In this document: positions 55,356 to 63,427 of the stretch, piece by piece | Numbering within the stretch: the stretch's first letter is position 1 | How the letters are laid out: every line of letters begins with the position of its first letter | Source: Fluviicoccus sp. | GTDB lineage: Bacteria; Pseudomonadota; Gammaproteobacteria; Pseudomonadales; Moraxellaceae | Reading direction: 5' to 3' | Length of the DNA stretch: 64,000 bases | Assembly: GCF_030646115.1 (NCBI RefSeq) | Contig: NZ_JAUSMX010000012.1 | Location: 122,686 to 186,685, forward strand | Program-made: the position numbers and the translations under genes | Notes under the pieces: model-generated | What the model saw: only the letters and a program-made list of their open reading frames with translations | Told to the model about the DNA's origin: nothing | Database searches by the model: none

Positions 55356-55838
55356 TTACCATCCCTCTGAATCATCTTCTTCCAGCCGTAAGAAGAAGTC
55401 CTCGAAGGTATCAGCAACCCGGACGGTATGCGGTCCATCAGACCACTCAACATCAACGAAAGTAACCGCGGGCTCTCCTGTGGGACCACACTCGCTATAA
55501 TCGAGCATGATCGCAGTGTGACCTTCTGACGAAATGACGACCCCTATGTCTGGGTAACCCCATTCCTTAATGAAATAGGAACTTCCGTACTCGCCATCGA
55601 TAGCCTCGCGGTAGCCAATGCCAAAGAGTTCAGGCAGAACGATGAATCGTCCTTGACCAGGAATTTCGTAGCCCGTGTCAAAAGAAACTGGGGTGACGTA
55701 GCCCCCGTTGCGCATGCGGAGAACTCGTAAATACGACTCTGGCAGCTTGTATCCAAGTTTTTTCTCGGCGTGACGTACCATCTCGATTGTTAGAGACGAA
55801 TTTGGTTCTTCGCCGTCAAGGCCGTACAGTTCCGCCAT
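55356..55838 (-). CDS. SMI1/KNR4 (SUKH-1) family protein
   Basis: The 160-residue protein has the SMI1/KNR4 pattern: LTIEMVRHAEKKLGYKLPESYLRVLRMRNGGYV near the N-terminus, GIGYREAIDGEYGSSYFIKEWGYPDIGVVISSEGHTAIMLDYSECGP in the middle and VADTFEDFFLRLEEDD at the end. SUKH proteins often serve as immunity proteins against polymorphic nuclease toxins. AGGAG lies upstream of the ATG. No toxin gene is nearby, and the gene is bracketed by inverted GTTGGGC heptamers. Confidence 0.9.
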   Translation of the reverse strand: MAELYGLDGEEPNSSLTIEMVRHAEKKLGYKLPESYLRVLRMRNGGYVTPVSFDTGYEIPGQGRFIVLPELFGIGYREAIDGEYGSSYFIKEWGYPDIGVVISSEGHTAIMLDYSECGPTGEPAVTFVDVEWSDGPHTVRVADTFEDFFLRLEEDDSEGW

Positions 55839-55855
55839 ACGTTTCTTCTCCTGTT

Positions 55856-55905
55856 GCCCAACGAATATTTATCCATCGCTCCCGAGGCTGTTTGGAGGCG
55901 ATCGG
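55856..55905. other. attC-like recombination site, partial
   Basis: On the plus strand it runs from the core GCCCAAC (55856-55862) through ATCGCTCCCGAGGCTGTTTG and GAGGCGATCGGCG. The ATCGCTCC/GGAGGCGAT pair makes an imperfect stem like the paired L-boxes of an attC site. The far core is missing where family D copy 4 begins, so the site appears truncated. Confidence 0.35.
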
Positions 55906-55930
55906 CGCTTATTGTGCTCTGACCCCGGTT
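55904..55930. repeat. Short dispersed repeat, family D, copy 4
   Basis: GCGCTTATTGTGCTCTGACC followed by CCGGTTT. It abuts the truncated attC-like site and the stop codon of the SUKH-like gene. Confidence 0.75.
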
Positions 55931-56413
55931 TCACCCCTGGGCCAACCCCTTGGTTTCTTGCCACCAGAAAGTTCCGGGAATAATGGCTTTTGGGTCAATG
56001 CCAGTAACCGCTGATTGAAAGTTATCGGGACCATCCTCGCCCATATACGCCAATAGGCACTCAGCCAATTGACCAACGCTGCAATTCACAAACTGTTGCG
56101 TTCTAAAGCGGTCGTCATGGTCAAACAGCCATACCGACTCGGTAGCCTTTTCAACACAGAATGGATTCCCGGCTCCATCGGAACCAATAACCATGGATTG
56201 CGAGAATCGCTCTCGCTCTGCCGATGACCAATCAGTAGGTGAGCCAAAGACTTCATGAATTGGCAATGGTGTTGCCGCAGCGTTGAATGTTAAGCATGGA
56301 GCGGCATCGCTTGGCAGGATATCTGAACCAAATTGCACCATTTGGCTCGCAATTCCTTCAAAACCAAGCTCCCGTTCTTTGTTGGCCCAGCGCTCAGCGA
56401 ATGATGTTACCAA
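55931..56413 (-). CDS. SUKH-4-like immunity-type protein
   Basis: The 160-residue protein contains IGSDGAGNPFCVEKATESVWLFDHDDRF and NCSVGQLAECLLAYMGE, a pattern like SUKH-4/SMI1-type immunity proteins. The start is probably the TTG at 56413 with AGGAG 6 bp upstream; no in-frame ATG gives a complete domain. It lies 30 bp downstream of the DUF1963 gene. Confidence 0.65.
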   Translation of the reverse strand: MVTSFAERWANKERELGFEGIASQMVQFGSDILPSDAAPCLTFNAAATPLPIHEVFGSPTDWSSAERERFSQSMVIGSDGAGNPFCVEKATESVWLFDHDDRFRTQQFVNCSVGQLAECLLAYMGEDGPDNFQSAVTGIDPKAIIPGTFWWQETKGLAQG

Positions 56414-56443
56414 TGGGTTCTCCTGACGGATAACGGGTTATGT

Positions 56444-57127
56444 CTAATAGCACTGCCACGAGAGAGCCCATTCGTCTTCCCTGCCTGGAGTTGTACCTCG
56501 CCCAATGTAAGCGACTCCACTATCTCCCCACATCCAGTTGCCTTTTCCCGTTGAATCAATTTGAAAGACGAACTCCGGCGAGGCCGGGTGCTTGTTCCAT
56601 GGAGCCCAGAAGATTTCTGCTTGGATTAGCGTTGGCCAGCCGCCTAATTTGAAGCCACGGATATTTTCGAAAAGGTCGCTGTAGCGTTCTGCTACGTCTT
56701 CTGGAAGATCAATTGGCACATCCTCCCAACAAGGGAAGTCCTCGTGGAAGACACTTGGCCGCATTGGGAGAGCCTTGATGGGCGACTTGGTATCCCGCTG
56801 TGCGAGCGGAACCAAGGTATCTGTGTTCTTGTATGCACGAAGGCTCCAGTTTTCTCCGTTGGGTACATCGATCGGAAGATCATCAGGACCAATGAACACC
56901 GTAATCAGATCAACGTCCGCTAAACGTTTTGGCCGGAGAGGAAGACTGCGAACATTGATTTGGCAAAGGGCGTGCATCGGCTTTCCGTCAAATTCGGGCC
57001 ATGATTCGCCCTGAGCGCATACGTTTATGCGCCCAAACCAACTCTCGAATGGGTCGTCCGAGGGTCTAAATCCACCAATCTTCATCTGGACGCCGGAGCG
57101 GGCAAGTTTCTGCTTTAGATCATCCAT
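56444..57127 (-). CDS. DUF1963 (YwqG-type) protein
   Basis: The 227-residue protein has the DUF1963 pattern: ALCQINVRSLPLRPKRLADVDLITVFIG, then RGFKLGGWPTLIQAE and FVFQIDSTGKGNWMWGDSGVAYIGRG near the C-terminus. DUF1963 proteins are of unknown biochemical function and frequent in cassette arrays and toxin-immunity loci. The ATG at 57127 is preferred over the in-frame TTG at 57139. A GTTATGC core-like heptamer lies just upstream. Confidence 0.8.
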   Translation of the reverse strand: MDDLKQKLARSGVQMKIGGFRPSDDPFESWFGRINVCAQGESWPEFDGKPMHALCQINVRSLPLRPKRLADVDLITVFIGPDDLPIDVPNGENWSLRAYKNTDTLVPLAQRDTKSPIKALPMRPSVFHEDFPCWEDVPIDLPEDVAERYSDLFENIRGFKLGGWPTLIQAEIFWAPWNKHPASPEFVFQIDSTGKGNWMWGDSGVAYIGRGTTPGREDEWALSWQCY

Positions 57128-57143
57128 TGCACGGACCAATTAG

Positions 57144-57157
57144 GCATAACGTTAAAT
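57144..57157. other. Two abutting core-like heptamers, GCATAAC|GTTAAAT
   Basis: GCATAAC (57144-57150) and GTTAAAT (57151-57157) abut between the two DUF1963-type genes. On the minus strand this reads ATTTAAC then GTTATGC, the order of the outer cores of an attC site but with no stem between them, as if the interior had been deleted. Confidence 0.35.
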
Positions 57158-57170
57158 GGGGCGGAAACAC

Positions 57171-57461
57171 TCAGTTGGACTGGAAGACCGACCTGGTTTC
57201 ATAGCAGCCCAAGCAAATGAACACGTAGATAATGCCGCAATCAGCAAGACACATGCTGTCGCCAGCGGAATCCAACTGACCATAGAAGGTCATGACATTG
57301 CCAGATGTGCATCCCGGAACATCTTCACCCTGAATCCAGTCCGGATCACCACCGAGTTTAGAGCGCTGTCCGACGTTGCCGCCAGCGTACTTAAAGCCAA
57401 CGACGTCTCTCGCTTCGTTGGAGGCAGGACTTAACTTCAGCGGAAGTTCCGGATATTTCAT
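57171..57461 (-). CDS. Short DUF1963-like protein
   Basis: The 96-residue protein resembles only the C-terminal half of DUF1963 proteins: SKLGGDPDWIQGEDVPGCTSGNVMTFYGQLDSAGDS and GIIYVFICLGCYE. It is the KLGG...QLDS...G..Y.F.C pattern without the N-terminal domain. It is complete as read, with an ATG at 57461 and AAGGAAG upstream. It may be a genuine short form or a decayed gene. Its neighbour is a full-length DUF1963 gene. Confidence 0.65.
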   Translation of the reverse strand: MKYPELPLKLSPASNEARDVVGFKYAGGNVGQRSKLGGDPDWIQGEDVPGCTSGNVMTFYGQLDSAGDSMCLADCGIIYVFICLGCYETRSVFQSN

Positions 57462-57488
57462 TGATGCTTCCTTGGCGAGCAGCGTTCG

Positions 57489-57557
57489 TCATAACGGGAG
57501 GGGTTGGGCGACGCGCCGAATGCGCGTTGACCAAGACAGTCCGTGTTGATGGCGTAG
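57489..57557. other. attC-like site between Imm42-like and short DUF1963 genes
   Basis: It begins with TCATAAC (57489-57495; GTTATGA on the gene strand). The imperfect palindrome GGTTGGGCGACGCGC / GCGCGTTGACC with a CGAAT loop (57502-57532) follows, then CGTGTTGATGGCG before the next stop codon. The size (about 70 bp) and bulged stem fit an attC site; the second core is poorly matched. Confidence 0.4.
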
Positions 57558-58073
57558 TTAACCAGCATTGTCACCTTCAGCAGAAACCCAGGCAAGGAAT
57601 CCTTTTGTGGCGAGAGTGAACGCAGACAGCCCTACAAGGACAGAATTGAAACCGCCTTCGTCATCGACGAACAGGATTCGCAACTGCGAATCGCGCCTGT
57701 GAATGAAAGATTTCGTTCGATCGAACGACTCGCCGCCATTCGTTAGAAAGTCGAACTTGAAGAAGCGTTCGGCATCGCTCGTTACCTGCTCGTTCGACCG
57801 ATCGTCGTCGAGGTACAACGCTCGGTCGAGGAAGTCGAAAGCCTCTCGTGCCCCCAATGCGCTTAGCAAGGGTTCGTCCAGAGCCTCCATTCGTGCGAGC
57901 AAACTTTGCAGGTGACCCTCAGTGACATTGAGCATGCAGGCTGGTTCCGATATGTCACCGAGGACCTGCCCTGCAGCCCAAACACACATCCGACCAAAGA
58001 CCCTCCGTCGCTCGTTCTTCAGCGGGTCGTGGTAGCACTCATACCCGAAGTTCTCTTTGTCACCGATGATCAT
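57558..58073 (-). CDS. Imm42-like immunity protein
   Basis: The 171-residue protein begins MIIGDKENFGYECYHDP and continues RRVFGRMCVWAAGQVLGDISEPACMLNVTEGHLQSLLARM. This resembles the Imm42 family of polymorphic-toxin immunity proteins (start MxxGDxxxFAxE, then FGxxxxWxxGxxxGD). It has no signal peptide. A GTTAGCC heptamer lies about 15 bp upstream of the ATG. No cognate toxin is visible. Confidence 0.6.
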   Translation of the reverse strand: MIIGDKENFGYECYHDPLKNERRRVFGRMCVWAAGQVLGDISEPACMLNVTEGHLQSLLARMEALDEPLLSALGAREAFDFLDRALYLDDDRSNEQVTSDAERFFKFDFLTNGGESFDRTKSFIHRRDSQLRILFVDDEGGFNSVLVGLSAFTLATKGFLAWVSAEGDNAG

Positions 58074-58169
58074 TGTGTCTGGCTAACTCTGAATTAAATG
58101 GACCTGCTCGCGCAGAATCGGGGCCTGTCCTCAATTTCTCGCTACTTGTTTTCCAAGCCATCGTAATGA

Positions 58170-58448
58170 CTACAAGTCAAAGGCGACAGTCAGGCGCCAC
58201 ACCGTGACGCACAGGGTTGCAATACCGATGAGCTCGACGGTAATTCGAGTCAGGGTGGTCGCCTCATGCTCACCCGAGAATCCTGCGTCAGGAAGCTTTC
58301 CGAAAGAAAACAGGCGGCATACCAGCCAGCCGATCTTCCAGCCTAACGTGTCGAAGAGAAACTCTGACCAAAGCCAAATGATGGCGCGAAAAATGCCAAC
58401 GATGACGGAAGCAATGGGGCGCAACGGTAGGTCGTCGAGGTCCGGCAC
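58170..58448 (-). CDS. Small membrane protein
   Basis: The 92-residue protein begins at a GTG (58448). It has two hydrophobic stretches, PIASVIVGIFRAIIWLWSEFLFDTLGWKIGWLVCRLFSFG and TVELIGIATLCVTVWRLTVAF. No family is recognised. It is similar in style to small cassette-encoded membrane proteins. Confidence 0.55.
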   Translation of the reverse strand: MPDLDDLPLRPIASVIVGIFRAIIWLWSEFLFDTLGWKIGWLVCRLFSFGKLPDAGFSGEHEATTLTRITVELIGIATLCVTVWRLTVAFDL

Positions 58449-58524
58449 AGCTAGCTCTCTGGGGTGGAAAATTAAGGGGCTTTATGGAGCCGATCAGTTT
58501 CAATGCCCGATTGCCAGTCGCCGC

Positions 58525-59010
58525 TCAACCGCGAAGCGCTGCCTCAATGACACTGATGTCGATTTTGGTCATTTCCATCATCGCCTCGAATGCCCGCTTG
58601 GCAGCAGCCGGGTCGGGGTCGGCAATGGCTCTGGTCAGAACCTCGGGTGTTATTTGCCATGACAGTCCCCACTTGTCCTTGCACCACCCGCAAGTGCTTT
58701 CCTGACCGCCATTCCCGACAATGGCATGCCAATAATGATCCGTTTCGGCCTGATCGCTGGTTGCAACCTGGAATGAAAAGGCTTCGTTAGGTGTGAATGC
58801 AGGCCCGCCATTGAGCCCGAGGCAGGGGATACCCATGACCGTGAATTCCACGGTCAACACGTCGCCCTGCTTCCCCGACGGATAGTCTGCTGGCGCGCGG
58901 TAGACGGCGCCGACGGAGGAATCTGGAAATGTATCGGCGTAGAATCGCGCTGCCTCTTCAGCGCCGCCGTTGTACCAAAGGCATATCGTGTTCTTGGCGG
59001 GTATCGGCAT
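58525..59010 (-). CDS. VOC family protein (PhnB / 3-demethylubiquinone methyltransferase-like)
   Basis: The 161-residue protein begins MPIPAKNTICLWYNGGAEEA and contains ARFYADTFPDSSVGAVYRAPADYPSGKQGDVLTVEFTVMG, GGPAFTPNEAFSF and STCGWCKDKWGLSWQITPEVL. This matches PhnB-type VOC proteins, a frequent accessory and cassette-borne family of unknown activity. GGAG lies just upstream of the ATG at 59010. Confidence 0.88.
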   Translation of the reverse strand: MPIPAKNTICLWYNGGAEEAARFYADTFPDSSVGAVYRAPADYPSGKQGDVLTVEFTVMGIPCLGLNGGPAFTPNEAFSFQVATSDQAETDHYWHAIVGNGGQESTCGWCKDKWGLSWQITPEVLTRAIADPDPAAAKRAFEAMMEMTKIDISVIEAALRG

Positions 59011-59078
59011 GTCTTTTCTCCATTGGACAGAAATTTCCGAGTCTGGTACGCCCCTTCGCTGGGTCATGCTCAAAATAG

Positions 59079-59100
59079 GCTTTTGTGATCTGACCCTGAT
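59079..59100. repeat. Short dispersed repeat, family D, copy 5 (diverged)
   Basis: GGCTTTTGTGATCTGACCCT followed by GATTCC keeps the TTTGTG.TCTGACCC core of family D with several changes. It lies between the VOC and AHSA1-type genes. Confidence 0.5.
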
Positions 59101-59115
59101 TCCACTCTGATTTCA

Positions 59116-59523
59116 CTATTTCAAGCCTTCGACGTGGCGGGCGAAATTAGTCAGGATAGCCTGCCAGCCACCCTGTTGCTGCTCCAGGGAATGGGACTCT
59201 TCAGCGTCAAAGACAACTGTTACGGTGACCCCGTCAGGAGCTTCAGTGAACTCGACCCTTGCACTCCGGTCTCCGAAGGAATACTCAAGCAGCCGGTTGG
59301 GAATGATATTGGTATAGGTGCCTGCGAAATCAAAGCCAAAGCTCCCATCCTTGGCCTCCATCCTGGATGAAAAGACGCCACCCACTCGGAGATCAACGCT
59401 GGATTGAGTGGTGTGCCAATCATCAGAGGCGGCATTCCATAGGACGATATCTTCCGGCGTTGTGTAAGCCTTCCAGACGAGCCCGATCGGTGCGCTGATA
59501 TTTTGTTCGATCGTGATTTTCAT
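59116..59523 (-). CDS. SRPBCC/AHSA1-type protein
   Basis: The 135-residue protein has the AHSA1 C-terminal-like fold: MKITIEQNISAPIGLVWKAYTTPEDIVLWN, TYTNIIPNRLLEYSFGDRSARVEF and a C-terminal GGWQAILTNFARHVEGLK helix. Bacterial members are of varied, mostly unproven function. It is the last minus-strand gene of the island before the ferredoxin operon. Confidence 0.88.
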   Translation of the reverse strand: MKITIEQNISAPIGLVWKAYTTPEDIVLWNAASDDWHTTQSSVDLRVGGVFSSRMEAKDGSFGFDFAGTYTNIIPNRLLEYSFGDRSARVEFTEAPDGVTVTVVFDAEESHSLEQQQGGWQAILTNFARHVEGLK

Positions 59524-59711
59524 GTTTCCTCAAACTCCTTGGCAACCTTTGAATTCAAACCAAAATCACACATCTTTAATTCCCGTCCGTCGCTCGATCC
59601 TACCCCCAAACCACCCGGAATCCAATCCCATTCAAGCACGCTTGACGTGATCAGCAATGCCTCTAACCCCCCGGCGCTCTGGTCCGTTCGGGCCAACTTT
59701 ATCTCCCTCCG

Positions 59712-59741
59712 TTGACATAGTTCCAAAAAAGAACCTACTAT
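59712..59741 (+). promoter_or_regulatory. Sigma70-type promoter upstream of fdxA
   Basis: TTGACA (59712-59717), an 18-bp spacer containing the inverted pair GTTC...GAAC, then TACTAT (59736-59741). It lies about 120 bp upstream of the fdxA ATG. A perfect 12-bp palindrome ACCCCATGGGGT at 59805-59816, 44 bp before the ATG, may be an operator. The 59524-59860 gap holds no gene. Confidence 0.55.
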
Positions 59742-59860
59742 GACTCCCGTACCCCGGAAGCTGCCTTACCCATGTCAATCGTGTGGTCTTGCATGCTAAG
59801 ATATACCCCATGGGGTGTACGGCCAAAACCGCTACACCCGGCGCCGCCGCAGGAGTCACC

Positions 59861-60199
59861 ATGACCTTCGTCGTTCTTGAAGATTGCATCCGCTGCAAAC
59901 ACACCGATTGTGTGGAAGTCTGCCCCGTCGATTGTTTTTACGAAGGCCCCGACTTCCTCGTCATCAACCCCGACGAATGCATTGACTGCGCCCTTTGCGA
60001 ACCCGAGTGCCCCATCGACGCCATCCGCGCCGAGGACGAAGTGCCCGCCGACCAGCAGCACATGACCGCCCTCAACGCCGAACTGGCCCGGCACCCGAAC
60101 TGGACGCAGATCACGGAGTCCCGCGACCCGCTGCCCGACCACGAACAGTGGCGCGGCAAGCCCGGCAAGCTGGCTCTCCTGGACCGCAACGGCGCCTGA
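59861..60199 (+). CDS. fdxA: 7Fe-8S ferredoxin FdxA
   Basis: The 112-residue ferredoxin has nine cysteines in the FdxA/Azotobacter FdI layout: C9, C12, C17, C21, C25 and C40, C43, C46, C50. This gives one 3Fe-4S and one 4Fe-4S cluster. The 60-residue C-terminal extension is also typical. AGGAG lies 5 bp before the ATG at 59861, which is preferred over the longer upstream reading. It is followed by fpr, its likely redox partner. Confidence 0.95.
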   Translation: MTFVVLEDCIRCKHTDCVEVCPVDCFYEGPDFLVINPDECIDCALCEPECPIDAIRAEDEVPADQQHMTALNAELARHPNWTQITESRDPLPDHEQWRGKPGKLALLDRNGA

Positions 60200-60229
60200 G
60201 TTTCTGTCTATCCTTCCGGAGCCTTACCG

Positions 60230-60991
60230 ATGTCCTTCGCCAAAGAAACCGTGCAGACCGTCCACCACTGGAACGATACCCTGTTCAGCTTCACCACCAG
60301 CCGCGATCCGTCCATGCGCTTCCGCACCGGCCAGTTCGTCATGATCGGGCTGGAAGTGGAAGGCAAGCCGCTGATGCGTGCCTACAGCGTGGCCAGCGCC
60401 ACCTATGCCGACCAGCTGGAGTTCTACAGCATCAAGGTGCAGGACGGTCCGCTCACCTCACGCCTGCAGCACGGCGATACGCTGCTGGTGTCGAAGAAGC
60501 CCACCGGCTCGCTGGTGATCGAGAACCTGAAGCCGGGCGGCAACCTCTACCTGCTGTCCACCGGCACCGGCTTGGCGCCGTTCATGAGCGTCATCCACGA
60601 CCCCGATTTCTACGAAGCCTTCGACCGCATCATCCTCACCCACGGCGTACGCGAGGTCAGTGAACTGGGTTACCACGACTACATCCTCAACGAGTTGCCG
60701 GAAAACGAGTACATTGGCGAACTGGTGAAGGAAAAGCTGATGTACTACCCGACGGTGACGCGTGAGCCGTTCCGCAACCAGGGCCGCCTGACGGACCTGA
60801 TCCGCAGCGGCAAGCTGTCCGACGACCTGGGCCTGCCGGAGCTGAATCCGGAAACCGACCGGGTGATGATCTGCGGCAGCCCGGCGATGCTGGCCGAGCT
60901 GGTGGAAATATTGAAGGAACGTGGCTTTAGCGAAGGCACCAGCCGCGATCCCGGTGACTATGTGATTGAACGGGCGTTCGTGGAGAAGTAA
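60230..60991 (+). CDS. fpr: Ferredoxin-NADP+ reductase
   Basis: The 253-residue flavoprotein of the bacterial Fpr type has FAD-binding LMRAYSVASATYADQLEFYS (RxYS) and GNLYLLSTGTGLAPFMSVI. The NADP-binding segment is RVMICGSPAMLAELVEILK. The C-terminus DYVIERAFVEK is the usual Fpr ending. It exchanges electrons between NADPH and ferredoxin. It starts 30 bp after fdxA and is probably cotranscribed with it. Confidence 0.94.
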   Translation: MSFAKETVQTVHHWNDTLFSFTTSRDPSMRFRTGQFVMIGLEVEGKPLMRAYSVASATYADQLEFYSIKVQDGPLTSRLQHGDTLLVSKKPTGSLVIENLKPGGNLYLLSTGTGLAPFMSVIHDPDFYEAFDRIILTHGVREVSELGYHDYILNELPENEYIGELVKEKLMYYPTVTREPFRNQGRLTDLIRSGKLSDDLGLPELNPETDRVMICGSPAMLAELVEILKERGFSEGTSRDPGDYVIERAFVEK

Positions 60992-61057
60992 TCCCGATGC
61001 CCGGCTAACCCTTCCCTCCGGCTGCCGGGGGGGAACCCACACCCAGGGAGAACCCCC

Positions 61058-63427
61058 ATGACCGCCATTGCCAAGGTACAGGACGGCCCCGCCGCCGTAC
61101 CCGCCAACGCCGAGAATCTCGCCACCGCCTGCGCCCTGTGCTCGCACAACTGCGGCCTGCGCGTGGATGTGAAGGACAACAGGATTGTCGAAGTGCGCGC
61201 CGACGACAGCCATCCGTCCACGCAGGGCTATTCCTGCAACAAGGCCTACGCCATCGCCCACTATGTTGACCACAAGCAGCGCGTGCAGCACCCGCTGAAG
61301 AAACGGCCGGACGGCACCTTTGAGCGCATCAGCTGGGATCAGGCCATTACCGAGATCGCGGCGAAGCTGAACGCCATCCGCACGGCACATGCACCGCGTT
61401 CCATCGCCTTCGCCGGGCTGGGCGGGCAGGGCAACCATTCCGCCGGTCTCGGCGGCATTCCGTTGATGTACGGCATCGGCACGCCGATGGTGTTCACCGC
61501 GCTGGCGCAGGAAAAAACCCAGCACTGGCTGAACGACCGCCGCATGATTCGCGGCACCCACGACCTCTATCTGGTGCCGGACAAGCATCACGCCAAATTC
61601 ATCCTGCTGATGGGCTCCAACCCGCACATCAGCAATCAGGGCGCCAACCCCAAGGAGGCGCTGAAGGAGCTGTTCCGCGATCCCGAACGGCGGCTGGTGG
61701 CGGTTGATCCGCGCATCAACGAAACCACGCGGCTGGCCGACCGGCACCTGCGCATCAAGCCCTCGGGCGATGTCTTCCTGCTGCTGGCGCTGGCCGGGGT
61801 AATCGTGCAGGATGGCTTGCTGGACCAGGAATTCGTGCAGTCCAAGGTGCAGGATTTCGAGCGGCTGGGCGCGCTGTTCGCACGTGTCGACATTGCGCGC
61901 ATGGCGCTGCTGAGCGGGCTGGACGAGGCCGATATCCGCGCCACCGCCCATGAGCTGGCCACCACCAGACCGGCCTGCATTTCCATTGACCTGGGGCTGG
62001 AGCACGCCGAGCACAACACCATGACTTCCTTCCTGGTGCGCGTGCTGTTGCTGATGACCGGCAACTACGGGCGCAAGGGCGGCAACTTCTTTGTGCAGCT
62101 GTTCGGGCCGAAGATGCCGTACATGAAGGCGATGACGCAGGCGCTGGCGTCGTCCATTGAAGGCATTCCGGCGGTGCTGCCGATTCCGCAGTTCCCGCCC
62201 GCCATCCTGCCCGAGGAAATCACGACTTCCCACCCCGACCGCATCCGTGCGCTGATCTGTGATGGCGCCAATCCGTTGTCCAGCTATCCGGACACCCATC
62301 GTTTCCGCGAGGCCTTTGCACAGCTGGAACTGCTGGTGGTGATCGACCCGGCGATGAGCGAAACCGCGTGGATGGCCGACTATGTGCTGCCCGCGCCGAC
62401 CGGTTACGAGAAATGGGAGCTCTCGATCTTCCCCAAGGACATCATCGCGCCGCAGGTGCGGCCGCCGGTAGTCAGCGGCCCGGCGGAAGCCTTGCCGGAG
62501 GTGGAAATTTATTACCGGCTGGCGCGCGCCATGGGCATTGTCCCGGCTGCGCCCGCCTTCCTGCACACGCTGGCGCGCAAGGCGCATACGCCGCTGGGCA
62601 TGGCCGCCTATATGGCGGCGGTCAACACGGTGGCGGCGGCGGGCATTACCGGCGGTGTCGGCAACGTGGTGGCGCGTTCCGCCTACCTGACTTACGAGAC
62701 GCTGGGGCCGACACTGCCCAATCCGATGCTGGCCTACATCTGGCTGGCGGTGCTGGGCTACGCTGCCACCCGCCGCGCGCAGATCGTGCGTGCGCTGCCG
62801 GAACTGGCCTCGGTGCGCAATCCGCTGGCGCTGGCGCTGACGCTGTTCCATAAGCTGATTGACCATCCCGAAGGCGTGCTGCTGGGCTACTACAACGTCG
62901 AGCGCAACCTGGAGGACGTCAACGGTTTCAAGGACGGCAAGGTGCGGGTGTGGTTTGCTGATTACGCCCGCGACCTGGAGCGGCTGATGGGCGCGGAACC
63001 GGAGAAGGTCGACCCCGAGTTTCCTTTCGTGCTCAACGGCGGCCTGCGCACCGGTTTCACCGCCAACACCATCATGCAGGACCCGGCCTGGCGCAAGGGC
63101 AAGGGGCCGCATGCGGCGCTGTATATGGCGAAGGAAGATGCCGAGGCGCTGGGCCTGCAGGCCGGGGAGCCGGTGCGGATCCGTTCGCGCCGGGGCTCGG
63201 TGACCGCGCCGGTGAAGATTGATGCGGGCACGATGGCGGGGACCCTGCATCTGCCGAACATGCTGGGGCAGCGTTATCCCGATCCGGTGACCGGCGAGTT
63301 GAAGCAGACCGGTGTGCCGATCAATGAGCTGGTGGATTTGATGGATCGTGATCCGTATACCGGCTGTCCGCATACCAAGCGGATCCGGGTGCGGGTGGAG
63401 AAAGTCGTTACGGAGGTGGCCGCATGA
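61058..63427 (+). CDS. Molybdopterin oxidoreductase with N-terminal 4Fe-4S
   Basis: The 789-residue protein has an N-terminal cluster motif C25-x2-C28-x3-C32-x27-C60 and MopB domains, including LLMGSNPHISNQGANPKEAL, VVIDPAMSETAWMADYVLPAPTGYEKWEL and a C-terminal dinucleotide-binding beta-barrel with ALGLQAGEPVRIRSRRGSVTAPV. There is no Tat signal, so it is likely cytoplasmic. The identity of the metal ligand residue and the substrate cannot be read. Downstream of fdxA-fpr it may take electrons from NADPH via ferredoxin. GGGAG precedes the ATG. Confidence 0.85.
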   Translation: MTAIAKVQDGPAAVPANAENLATACALCSHNCGLRVDVKDNRIVEVRADDSHPSTQGYSCNKAYAIAHYVDHKQRVQHPLKKRPDGTFERISWDQAITEIAAKLNAIRTAHAPRSIAFAGLGGQGNHSAGLGGIPLMYGIGTPMVFTALAQEKTQHWLNDRRMIRGTHDLYLVPDKHHAKFILLMGSNPHISNQGANPKEALKELFRDPERRLVAVDPRINETTRLADRHLRIKPSGDVFLLLALAGVIVQDGLLDQEFVQSKVQDFERLGALFARVDIARMALLSGLDEADIRATAHELATTRPACISIDLGLEHAEHNTMTSFLVRVLLLMTGNYGRKGGNFFVQLFGPKMPYMKAMTQALASSIEGIPAVLPIPQFPPAILPEEITTSHPDRIRALICDGANPLSSYPDTHRFREAFAQLELLVVIDPAMSETAWMADYVLPAPTGYEKWELSIFPKDIIAPQVRPPVVSGPAEALPEVEIYYRLARAMGIVPAAPAFLHTLARKAHTPLGMAAYMAAVNTVAAAGITGGVGNVVARSAYLTYETLGPTLPNPMLAYIWLAVLGYAATRRAQIVRALPELASVRNPLALALTLFHKLIDHPEGVLLGYYNVERNLEDVNGFKDGKVRVWFADYARDLERLMGAEPEKVDPEFPFVLNGGLRTGFTANTIMQDPAWRKGKGPHAALYMAKEDAEALGLQAGEPVRIRSRRGSVTAPVKIDAGTMAGTLHLPNMLGQRYPDPVTGELKQTGVPINELVDLMDRDPYTGCPHTKRIRVRVEKVVTEVAA

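Noticed and set aside
60458..63373. 971-codon open reading on the minus strand
   Set aside because: It is antisense to fpr and the molybdoenzyme, has no recognisable domain and a His/Arg/Gln-rich shadow composition.
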